A program made the position numbers and the translations under genes. Shown piece by piece: positions 45,031 to 52,939 of a DNA stretch of 64,000 bases (the first letter of the stretch is position 1; the number at the start of each line of letters is the position of its first letter). Where the stretch lies: assembly GCF_008704555.1 (NCBI RefSeq), contig NZ_CP023702.1:4750001-4814000 (forward strand), written 5' to 3'. The notes beneath the pieces were generated by a model. The model made no database searches. It saw nothing but the letters and a program-made list of their open reading frames with translations, and was not told the DNA's origin. The DNA is from Streptomyces nitrosporeus (lineage in GTDB: Bacteria > Actinomycetota > Actinomycetes > Streptomycetales > Streptomycetaceae).

Positions 45031-48000
45031 GCGGCCTCGACTTCAGCTGTGTGATCACGGCGGCGCCGGGCGGCGGAACGGCGCTGCGCGCCTCCGTCGA
45101 GTCCGTGCTGGAGCAGTCCCTGCGTGCTGCCGAGGCCCTGGTCGTGCTGCCCGGCGGCGGTGACCCGGCCGTCCGCGCGGTGGCCGAATCGCTCGCCGGA
45201 CGCTTCCCGGACCGGGTGCGGCTGTCGGACGCCGGTGTTCCGGGGGACGCGGTGGCCGCGCTCCGCAACACCGGTCTGGCGGCGGCCCGCGGCACCTACG
45301 TCCTGGTCCTCGGCGAGGGGGAGCGGTTGCAGTCCCACGCCTGCCGCAACCTGCTGGAGGCCGCCGCCCGCAGCGGTGCCGACCTCGTCGCGGGGCGTTG
45401 GAGCACATGTACCCCGGACGGGGACAAGGAGTGGGAGCCCTCCTGGCAGAAGGCGTTGTTCCCCCGCTCGCGGGTCGTCACCGGGTTCGCGGACGCCCCC
45501 GAACTGGCCGTGCGGGACGCGCTGGTGACCGGTTTCTGTGTGCGCCGTGACGTGCTGGAGCGGCACGGTCTGCGCTACGACGAGGACCTCACCCACAGCG
45601 AGGCCGTCTTCGGGGTGCTCGTGGCGTCGGCGGCGGAGAGGATCGCCCTGGTACGCCGGCGGATCGTCTCGGGCCGTGCCGTACCCGATCGCGGTCCCGG
45701 GCTCGCCGGGCTCGTCGAGGCGCACCGCCGGGTGTGCCACGTCCTCGACGCGCAGGGGCTGGACCAGCTGCGGGAGGCACGGGAGAGCGCCTTCCTGCTC
45801 GACCATCTCGTCGCCCTGGTACGGACGTTCCCGCTGCTCCCGGCGGCCGAGCGGACCAGGGTCGCCGCCACGGCCGCCCGGGTGCTGCCCGGGGCCGTGT
45901 CCGGGCCCGCCCTGCTCGGGCTCCCGCCCGTCGAGCGGGTGGGCGTACGGCTGCTGGAGCGGGGCGACGCGGACGGGGTGCTGGAGGGGGCGTACGCGCT
46001 GCGCAGGAGGGGCACGGTGGCGGCGCCGCTCGTCACGGGCGCGGACGGGCGGGTGTACTGGCGGCCGGCGCGGGGGCCCGCGGAACGGGACGCCCCGGGT
46101 GCCGCCGAACCGGTCCCGGGCGCGATCGGCCCCGCCCTGGACACAACCGGCCCCGCCCCGGACACAGCCGGCCCCGCCCCGGACGCGATCGCCCCGGCCC
46201 CGGACGCGATCGCCCCGGCCCCGGACGTCCTCGACCCGGCCCTGGACGTCACCGCGCTGGGCCACCGGTACCGCACCTTCGGTGAACTCAGGCTGATGAA
46301 CCGGCTGACCCGCTACGAGACCGGTGCCGACGGGGTCCTGCTGGAGGGCCGGCTGGTCCTGCCGGACCACACCGGCCCCGGCCCGTCGGTGACGGCCCGG
46401 CTGGAGTTCCGGGTCCGGGACGGCGCGCGTACCGTGCGCTTCCCGGTGGACGTACTGCGCCGGGACACCGCCGGCATCAGCTGGCGCGCCCGCGTCGACC
46501 TGACGGGCGCGATGCGTCCGGTGGGGGTCCGCGACACCGTCTGGGACGCCCGGATGACCGTCGAGGACGGCGAGGTCCGCTCGGTCAGCGACCTGTTCGC
46601 GGCGCGTGACCTGGTGGGCCCGGCGGACCGCTCGCCGGCCCGGCCCCGGCTCGGCCGGGCCGCCGGTGACACCTGGCAGCCCTATGTCACGCTCAAGGAC
46701 CATCTGGCACTCCGGCTGGAGGCCCGGGGGCGTCTGGCCCGCGCGGCCCGGCGGCTGGTCCACTACGCCGCCCACTTCCGCCCGGCGCGCCGCGCGAAGG
46801 CGCTGCTGCGGGCGGTGCGCGCGCGCCGCGACCGGCTGTTCGCCCGGGGGTTCAAGGTCTCCGTCTACCACGCGTGGTTCCTGCGGCTGCCCGTCCGCCG
46901 GGGCTCCGTGGTCTTCGAGAGCCACATGGGCACCTGCTACGGCGACAGCCCGCGCGCGGTCCACGAGGAGGTGCGCCGCCGTCGCCTGCCGCTGCGCTGC
47001 GTCTGGTCGTACGACGGTTCGCCGGAGGGTTTCCCCAAGGGGGAGAAGCTGGTGGCCCGCTGGTCCTGGCGGTACCTGTGGGCACTCGCGCGGGCCGAGT
47101 ACTGGGTCGACAACCAGGGTTTCCCGCAGCAGCTGGCCAAGCCGTCCGGGACCACCTATCTGCAGACCTGGCACGGGTCGGCGTACAAGCGGATGGGTTT
47201 CGACGAGACGCGGGTGCGCATGCAGAACGCCCCGCAGCGCGAACGGCTGCTGCGGGCGGTCGGCCGGTTCGACCACTTCCTGGTCCGTTCCGAGCACGAT
47301 GTGCGCACCCTGGCGCGTGCCTACCGGCTGTCCGACGAGGTGGTGCTGCGGACCGGTTATCCGCGTAACGACGCCCTGCTCGCGGCCCGGGCGCGGGACG
47401 AGGCGGAGGGCCGGCTGCCCCGGGGGGCGCTCGCCGGGCGGCTCGGTCCGGACGACCACCGGCAGGTGGTGCTGTACGCGCCGACGTTCCGGGGCGGTCC
47501 CGGCAGGAACAAGCGGCGGCGGCTGCCGCTGGACGCCGCCCGTTTCGCGGAGCGCTTCGGCGACCGGTACGTCCTGCTGGTGCGCGCGCACTACCTGGAG
47601 GCGGCGAGTCTGCCGGTGTGCCCGCCGGGGACGGTGGTGGACGTGTCGGACCACCACGATGTCAGCGGACTCCTCGCGCTGGCCGACGTGCTGGTCACCG
47701 ACTACTCGTCGATCATGTTCGACTACGCGCTCCTGGACCGCCCGGTCGTCCTGTTCGCCCCCGATCTGGAGGAGTACGCCGCCGAGCGGGGCAGTTACTT
47801 CGACCTCAGGGAGAAGGCGCCCGGACCGGTCGTCGCGACGGAGGACGAACTCTTCGAGGTGTTCGACCGGTTGAAGGACACGGACACCGCCTTCCAGGAC
47901 CGGCGTGCCGCCTTCGCCCGGGAGTTCGGCCGGTACGACCGGGGGGACGCCGCGCGGGCCGTCGTGGACACCGTGTTCGCCCGGCATCTGCCCCCCGTCG

Positions 48001-48095
48001 TCCCCGGCCCGGCTCCGGCACCGTCCGCGTCGTCCGTACCGTCCGCTTCGTCCGCGTTGTCCGTACCATCCGTACCGTCCGGGGAGGACCGCTGA
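45027..48095 (+). CDS. CDP-glycerol glycerophosphotransferase with degenerate GT2 N-terminus (fusion D)
   Basis: The 1022-residue protein keeps the length and layout of a GT2 fold at the N-terminus (FSCVITAAPGGGTALRASVES, then ALRNTGLAAARGTYVLVLGEGERL). However, VVDDGSTD is replaced by VVLPGGGDP and the DxD metal site FLDGDDxL by VLGEGERL, so sugar transfer there is doubtful. A heptapeptide-repeat linker lies at about 368-409. The C-terminal TagF-like domain is intact: QTWHGSAYKRMG (His716), VVLYAPTFRG, RAHYLEAA and VTDYSSIMFDYALLDRP. The C-terminus ends in a Ser/Pro/Val tail. GTG at 45027 overlaps the fusion C stop (GTGA), and the stop overlaps the next ATG, so the three genes are coupled. 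Confidence 0.88.
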   Translation: MSGLDFSCVITAAPGGGTALRASVESVLEQSLRAAEALVVLPGGGDPAVRAVAESLAGRFPDRVRLSDAGVPGDAVAALRNTGLAAARGTYVLVLGEGERLQSHACRNLLEAAARSGADLVAGRWSTCTPDGDKEWEPSWQKALFPRSRVVTGFADAPELAVRDALVTGFCVRRDVLERHGLRYDEDLTHSEAVFGVLVASAAERIALVRRRIVSGRAVPDRGPGLAGLVEAHRRVCHVLDAQGLDQLREARESAFLLDHLVALVRTFPLLPAAERTRVAATAARVLPGAVSGPALLGLPPVERVGVRLLERGDADGVLEGAYALRRRGTVAAPLVTGADGRVYWRPARGPAERDAPGAAEPVPGAIGPALDTTGPAPDTAGPAPDAIAPAPDAIAPAPDVLDPALDVTALGHRYRTFGELRLMNRLTRYETGADGVLLEGRLVLPDHTGPGPSVTARLEFRVRDGARTVRFPVDVLRRDTAGISWRARVDLTGAMRPVGVRDTVWDARMTVEDGEVRSVSDLFAARDLVGPADRSPARPRLGRAAGDTWQPYVTLKDHLALRLEARGRLARAARRLVHYAAHFRPARRAKALLRAVRARRDRLFARGFKVSVYHAWFLRLPVRRGSVVFESHMGTCYGDSPRAVHEEVRRRRLPLRCVWSYDGSPEGFPKGEKLVARWSWRYLWALARAEYWVDNQGFPQQLAKPSGTTYLQTWHGSAYKRMGFDETRVRMQNAPQRERLLRAVGRFDHFLVRSEHDVRTLARAYRLSDEVVLRTGYPRNDALLAARARDEAEGRLPRGALAGRLGPDDHRQVVLYAPTFRGGPGRNKRRRLPLDAARFAERFGDRYVLLVRAHYLEAASLPVCPPGTVVDVSDHHDVSGLLALADVLVTDYSSIMFDYALLDRPVVLFAPDLEEYAAERGSYFDLREKAPGPVVATEDELFEVFDRLKDTDTAFQDRRAAFAREFGRYDRGDAARAVVDTVFARHLPPVVPGPAPAPSASSVPSASSALSVPSVPSGEDR
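46128..46253 (+). repeat. 21-bp tandem repeat (x6) encoding heptapeptide linker in fusion D
   Basis: Six imperfect 21-nt units encode the heptads GPALDTT, GPAPDTA, GPAPDAI, APAPDAI, APAPDVL and DPALDVT. The two central units are nearly identical at the DNA level. Confidence 0.85.
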
Positions 48096-49246
48096 TGAGC
48101 AGCACCGGCCGTGACATCTTCATCGTCGCCAACAGCACGGACGAACTCGGGGGAGTGACGGGCTGGATGCACCGGACGGCCCAGCTGTTCCAGCAGCAGG
48201 GCCACCGGGTGCACACCGTCGGTGTCCACGCGGCCGAGCTGAAGATGGCCCTGCCCGACCCGCCGGGTTATCCGGTCACCGCCCTGTATCCGGCGCACCC
48301 GCCGACCCCCTGGACGCCCCGGGGCGTACGCGACCGCTTCCGGGTCCCGGCCCGGCGGCGGGAGGCGGCCAGGGCGGCGGCCAAGCGGGAGGCCGTCGAG
48401 CGGCTCTCCGGGATCTTCCGGTCGGCCCGGCCCGGCGGGGTGGTGATCGTCAGCCAGGTCTGGGCGATGGAGTGGGTCGGCGAGGCGGACACCCGGGGCC
48501 TGCGGGTGATCGGGATGAGCCACGAGTCGTACGCCTACTCGCGGGCGAGCCACCGCTACCGCTGGATCAGGAACCACTACGCGGCGCTCGACCGCTGGCT
48601 CGTCCTCACCGAGGAGGACGCCGACACCTGGGCCGGGGACGGGATGGACAACGTCGGTTTCATGCCCAACGCGCTGGCCCGGCTGCCCGCGGTGCCCTCC
48701 CCGCGTACCGGGAAGTCGGTCGCGAGTATCGGGCGGCTCACCGACCAGAAGGGCATCGACATGCTCCTGGACACCTGGGCCCTGGTCGCCCCCGAACGGC
48801 CCGGCTGGACGCTGGACGTGTACGGGGCGGGCGAGGACGAGGCCGCTCTGCGGGCGCGGTGCACCGCTCTGGGGCTGGACGGTTCGGTGCGGTGGCGGGG
48901 CCGTACGGACGATGTGCCGGGGGCGCTCGCCGGCTCCTCCGTCTTCGTCCAGTCCTCACGCGGTGAGGGTTTCCCGCTGGCGCTCATGGAGGCGATGGCG
49001 AGCGGGCTGCCGTGTGCGGCCTTCGACTGCGCCCCCGGGGTGCGGGAGATCGTGCGGGACGGCGAGGACGGGCTGCTCGCCCCCGCCGGTGACGTCGGTG
49101 CCCTCGCCGACCGTCTGCTGCGGCTCACCGGGGACCCGCGGATGCGGGACGCGATGGGGGACCGGGCGCGGGCGGGGGTCCAGCGTTTCTCCGAGGCGGA
49201 GATCGTCCGCCGCTGGGAGGAGCTGTTCGCCTTCCTGGAGCGGTGA
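48095..49246 (+). CDS. GT4 family glycosyltransferase
   Basis: The 383-residue GT-B enzyme has an N-terminal acceptor domain beginning DIFIVANSTDELGGVTGWMH with the GGV glycine motif. The C-terminal GT4 donor-binding half has SIGRLTDQKGIDMLLDTW, VYGAGEDEAALRA and the E-x7-E signature within SRGEGFPLALMEAMASGLPC. It probably adds a sugar from a nucleotide-sugar donor with retention to the glycopolymer or its linkage unit. It begins at ATG 48095, overlapping the fusion D stop (TGATG), so it belongs to the fusion C-D operon. Confidence 0.93.
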   Translation: MSSTGRDIFIVANSTDELGGVTGWMHRTAQLFQQQGHRVHTVGVHAAELKMALPDPPGYPVTALYPAHPPTPWTPRGVRDRFRVPARRREAARAAAKREAVERLSGIFRSARPGGVVIVSQVWAMEWVGEADTRGLRVIGMSHESYAYSRASHRYRWIRNHYAALDRWLVLTEEDADTWAGDGMDNVGFMPNALARLPAVPSPRTGKSVASIGRLTDQKGIDMLLDTWALVAPERPGWTLDVYGAGEDEAALRARCTALGLDGSVRWRGRTDDVPGALAGSSVFVQSSRGEGFPLALMEAMASGLPCAAFDCAPGVREIVRDGEDGLLAPAGDVGALADRLLRLTGDPRMRDAMGDRARAGVQRFSEAEIVRRWEELFAFLER

Positions 49247-49330
49247 GGCCCCGGGCACGGCCGGGCCGCTGAGCGCGGCGAAGCCCCCGGGCGCGCTCAG
49301 GCCCCCGGGGCGTGGACAGCCCCCCGGGCG

Positions 49331-49443
49331 CGGACAGACCTCCCCGGTACGGCCAGGCCGCCGGGGCACGGGCAGACCCCCCGGTACGACCAGGCCCCTG
49401 GGGCACGGGCAGACCTCCCCGGACGGGCAGGCCGCCGGGCGCG
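49331..49443. repeat. three imperfect 37-38-bp tandem repeats in convergent intergenic gap
   Basis: Units begin at 49331, 49369 and 49406 with CGGACAGACC or CGGGCAGACC, followed by CCCCGG and CAGGCC-type sequence. The 235-nt gap between the GT4 gene and convergent fusion E contains no gene. Confidence 0.65.
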
Positions 49444-49481
49444 GATGGGCCCGGTCCGGCTGTCCGCCGGCGCCCCGGGGT

Positions 49482-51716
49482 TCACCCGTTGGTGTACTCC
49501 CGCACCATCACCTGCCGGGGCACCCCCGACGGCCGCAGCTCGCCGGAGGCGACCGGCTGGGGCTGCGCCGGAGCGTCCCCCAGGAACACCCGGCGTACCA
49601 CCCGCTCCGCCGCGTGCCCGTCGTCGTACGGGCAGAACCTGGCCCGGAACGCGGCGCGCCGCTGGGTGGAACGCGGCCCGCGCCAGTGGCCGCTCGTGAA
49701 GATCTCGTGCAGCTCCTCCTGGCTGCGGGCCACCGCGCCGGGCGGGAACGCCTCCAGGTCGAAGTAGGTGCCGCGCGCCGCCTCGTACGCCTGCCGGTCC
49801 TCCAGGTGGAGGACGACGGGCCGGTCCAGGTTGACGTAGTCGAACATCAGCGAGGAGTAGTCCGTGATCAGCCCGTCGGAGGCGAGGCAGAGCTCCTCGA
49901 CCGACAGATGGCCGCCGACGTCGATGATCTGCGGGTGCGGGGTGCGCCCGGCCGGGGTCCCGGTGGCCGTGTCGAGGTAATGGGAACGGGCCAGCACCAC
50001 ATAGCGCGGGCCGAGGACCCGGACGAGCTGTTCGAGGTCCAGCGGTCGCTGCCGGCCGCGCAGGTAGTCGCGGTGGGTCGGGGCGTACAGCAGCGCGGTG
50101 ACGCCCTCCCGCACCCCCAGCTCGGCGCGCAGCCGGGCGATCAGCTCGGGGCGGGCGCGGTGGAAGACGTCGTTGCGCGGGCTGCCGTACTCCAGCGTCG
50201 TGTACCCGGAGGGGTAGATGCGCTCCCACACCAGGGTGGAGTGCTGGTTGGCGGAGAGCGAGAAGTCCCACTTGTCGACGTTGCGCAGCAACTGCGCGAA
50301 GTCCATGGAGCCGGCCGCCGCGGGCCGGTGCACCAGATCGGTGCCCATGGTCTTCAGCGGGGTCCCGTGGTGGGTCTGCACCAGGACCTGGCCGTGTCTC
50401 TTCACCAGCCTGCGGTCGAAGTTGACGTTGTTGACGAGGTACCGGGACCGGGCCAGGGCCGTCCAGTACGCGGCCGTCCCCGGGTGCAGCACCCGGACCC
50501 CGTCGGGGACGGTGTGCGCGTACGCGGGGTGGCAGATCCACGAGGTGCGCAGCCCCGGGACGAGGTCACGGGCCGCGGCCTCCAGCGCCGCCGGACTGCA
50601 GGTGTAACCGCGGTTCCAGTAGGCGGCGAACACCGCCTCCCCGGGGCGTACGGGCAGCCGCAGCTGCACCCGGTAGTGCAGCTGGAGGGCGGCACCGCGC
50701 AGGGCCCGGCGCACCGCCCGTGCCGCGCCGGCCAGGCGTCCGCGCAGCCGCTGCCCGGCCCACAGGGCCCGGTACGTCCGGTGGGCGCCCAGCCGGAACA
50801 GGGCGTGCCGCAGCCGTGCGCGGCGCGGCACGGCGGCCCCGGGCGCGCGGTAGCGGCGGCAGTGGGCACGGGCACGGCGGAAGAACTGGGCCCGGGTGCC
50901 CCGGGGGAGCCGCCCCGGGGAGGTGAACAGGGTCGAGAAGTGGTCGAGCATCCGCCGGAACAGCACCGGGCGCCAGACGGCCAGTTCGGGCCGGGCGTCG
51001 ATGAAGGCGAACACCCGGTCGTACTGGTCGAAGACGTCGAAGTGCCTGCGGGTGGTGGTGGAGAGGATGTTGCCGCGGCGCCGCTGCCGGTAGTCGACGC
51101 ACACGGCGTCCAGGACGGCGATCGATCCGGCGGCCATCAGCACCGGGTAGGTCCAGGGGGTGTCCTCGTAGTAGCCGGGCGGGAAGGTGAACCCTTCCGC
51201 CTCGACGAACTCGCGGCGGTACGCCTTGTTCCAGACCACCATGAGGACCTTGAGCAGTTCCGGCCGGTCCGCCAGCCGGAAGGTCGGCGGACCGGTCTCG
51301 GCGAGGGCCTGGGAGAAGACGTTGCGCTCGCTCTTCCCGGACCAGTAGGTGCGGGCGTAGTCGTAGACCAGGACATCGGGCCCGCCGGTCTCCTCCAGGC
51401 GGTCGGCGACGGCCTGGAGGGCCTCGGGGGTGAAGGTGTCGTCACCGTCGAGGAAGAGCAGGTAGTCGCCGCTCGCCCGTTCCACCCCGGCGTTGCGGGC
51501 GGGCCCCAGACCGGAGTTGGCCGGCAGGTGGACGACGCTCACGCGCGGGTCACGGGCGGCGTACTCGTCGGCGATCGAGCCGCAGGCGTCCGGTGAACAG
51601 TCGTCGACCACGATGATCTCGTGGTCCTTGAAGGACTGGTTCAGCACGGAGTCGAGACACGCGTGCAGATACGCCTGGACCCGGTACGCGGGCACGATGA
51701 CACTGAACCGGGGCAC
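49482..51716 (-). CDS. GT2 glycosyltransferase-CDP-glycerol glycerophosphotransferase fusion (fusion E)
   Basis: The 744-residue protein has an intact GT2 N-terminus (FSVIVPAYRVQAYLHACLDS, IIVVDDCSPDACG, FLDGDDTFTPE). An Arg-rich basic helical hinge follows at about 280-345, then a C-terminal TagF-like domain with QTHHGTPLKTMG (His449/His450), LLYAPTHRDY, RSHYLDTA and ITDYSSLMFDYVNLDRP. It is the closest relative of fusion B within the locus. The start is GTG at 51716 after a weak CTGGATG. It is transcribed convergently to the fusion C-D-GT4 operon and probably from its own promoter in 51717-51895. Confidence 0.9.
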   Translation of the reverse strand: MPRFSVIVPAYRVQAYLHACLDSVLNQSFKDHEIIVVDDCSPDACGSIADEYAARDPRVSVVHLPANSGLGPARNAGVERASGDYLLFLDGDDTFTPEALQAVADRLEETGGPDVLVYDYARTYWSGKSERNVFSQALAETGPPTFRLADRPELLKVLMVVWNKAYRREFVEAEGFTFPPGYYEDTPWTYPVLMAAGSIAVLDAVCVDYRQRRRGNILSTTTRRHFDVFDQYDRVFAFIDARPELAVWRPVLFRRMLDHFSTLFTSPGRLPRGTRAQFFRRARAHCRRYRAPGAAVPRRARLRHALFRLGAHRTYRALWAGQRLRGRLAGAARAVRRALRGAALQLHYRVQLRLPVRPGEAVFAAYWNRGYTCSPAALEAAARDLVPGLRTSWICHPAYAHTVPDGVRVLHPGTAAYWTALARSRYLVNNVNFDRRLVKRHGQVLVQTHHGTPLKTMGTDLVHRPAAAGSMDFAQLLRNVDKWDFSLSANQHSTLVWERIYPSGYTTLEYGSPRNDVFHRARPELIARLRAELGVREGVTALLYAPTHRDYLRGRQRPLDLEQLVRVLGPRYVVLARSHYLDTATGTPAGRTPHPQIIDVGGHLSVEELCLASDGLITDYSSLMFDYVNLDRPVVLHLEDRQAYEAARGTYFDLEAFPPGAVARSQEELHEIFTSGHWRGPRSTQRRAAFRARFCPYDDGHAAERVVRRVFLGDAPAQPQPVASGELRPSGVPRQVMVREYTNG

Positions 51717-51895
51717 AACACATCCAGGGATTCGCTCGCGGGAGGGCAGGTGGCCCGCAAACGGCCGATGGAGTGACTTGGTTACGCCGGATATGGCATT
51801 CGGGCGAACTCCGAGGTAGGGCGGCCCGATCGGGAGTGAACGGGCCGCCCTGATATTGACGAACGCGTGTGCTGTCGAGTCTTTTGCGGGCTTCC

Positions 51896-51999
51896 CCTCC
51901 CGGGACGCGCCCTACGCGACGGCGCCCCCTGCGTGACGGTTCCCGCTACGCAGGGGGCGCCCCCTGCGTGAGGGATCCCGCTACGCGACGGCGCCCCCT
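51896..51999. repeat. three imperfect 35-bp tandem repeats containing a 22-bp palindrome
   Basis: Units at 51896-51930, 51931-51965 and 51966-51999 share CCCGCTACGC and GGCGCCCCCT. A perfect 22-bp palindrome at 51948-51969 (half ACGCAGGGGGC) spans units 2 and 3. CTACGCGACGGCGCCCCCT recurs 69 nt apart. The last unit reaches the stop codon of the permease gene, so the structure may act as its terminator. The rest of the 281-nt gap (51717-51895) holds the fusion E promoter region. Confidence 0.7.
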
Positions 52000-52939
52000 A
52001 CTTGACGGCGCCGGCCATCACCCCGGAGACGAACTGCCGCTGGAAGGCGAAGAAGACCGCCAGCGGGATGACCATCGACACGAAGGCACCGGGCGCCAGT
52101 ACGTCGATGTTGTTGCCGAACTGACGGACCTGCTGTTGCAGTGCCACGGTGATCGGCGGCGAGTCGGAGTCGGCGAAGATCAGCGCGACCAGCATGTCGT
52201 TCCACACCCACAGGAACTGGAAGATCCCGAGCGAGGCGATCGCCGGCCCGCCCAGCGGCATCACGACCCGGGTGAAGAGCCGGATCTCGCCTGCCCCGTC
52301 GAGCCGGGCGGCCTCCAGCAGTTCACGCGGGATCTCCGCGAAGAAGTTCCGCAGCAGGAAGATGGCGAAGGGCAGACCGAACGCCGTGTGGAAGAGGATC
52401 ACGCCGAGCGTGGTCTCGAAGATCCCGATGGCGCCGAAGAGTTCGGAGACCGGGATCAGCGCGACCTGGACGGGCACCACCAGCAGTCCCACGACGAGCA
52501 GGAACCACCAGTCCCGCCCCGGGAACTCCATCCAGGCGAAGGCGTACCCGGCGAACGAGCCGATCACCACCACCAGCAGGGTGGACGGGACGGTGATCAG
52601 GACGGTGCTGAACAGCGAGTCGGTGATCGCCGAATTGTCCAGCAGCCGCTGGTAGTTGTCGAAGGTGATCCGGGTGGGGGCGGTGAACACCTTCCACCAG
52701 CCGCTCGCCGCGATCTCGTCCGGGCTCCGCAGCGAGGAGAGCAGCAGCCCGACGGTCGGCATCAGCCAGAACAGGGCCACGAGGAGGAGGAAGACCCGCA
52801 TGAGGCCGCCCCCCGCCCGGGTGGCGATCCGTGCGGCGAGGGACGGCCGCGCCCTCTCTGCCCCGGCCGCGGTGTCCGGGGAGGCGGCGCGCCCCGCCGC
52901 GCCGGCGCCCGCGGTCCCGGCCTCGTCGGTCGTGGTCAT
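51998..52939 (-). CDS. carbohydrate ABC transporter permease (MalG-like)
   Basis: The 313-residue CUT1-type permease has an N-terminal disordered 30 residues and six membrane helices. The ATPase-contact EAA loop is ELLEAARLDGAGEIRLFTRV. Its last residues, VSGVMAGAVK, are typical of MalG-type subunits. It is the last gene of a three-gene operon (binding lipoprotein, MalF-like, MalG-like), and its ATG overlaps the stop of the MalF-like gene (ATGA). No ATPase gene is linked; Streptomyces CUT1 importers usually share the MsiK ATPase encoded elsewhere. The substrate sugar cannot be inferred. Confidence 0.95.
   Translation of the reverse strand: MTTTDEAGTAGAGAAGRAASPDTAAGAERARPSLAARIATRAGGGLMRVFLLLVALFWLMPTVGLLLSSLRSPDEIAASGWWKVFTAPTRITFDNYQRLLDNSAITDSLFSTVLITVPSTLLVVVIGSFAGYAFAWMEFPGRDWWFLLVVGLLVVPVQVALIPVSELFGAIGIFETTLGVILFHTAFGLPFAIFLLRNFFAEIPRELLEAARLDGAGEIRLFTRVVMPLGGPAIASLGIFQFLWVWNDMLVALIFADSDSPPITVALQQQVRQFGNNIDVLAPGAFVSMVIPLAVFFAFQRQFVSGVMAGAVK

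Noticed and set aside
33485..51999. Short repeats as CRISPR or insertion-sequence ends
   Set aside because: Units are two to three copies, imperfect and without regular unique spacers. No cas gene, transposase or terminal inverted repeats were found.
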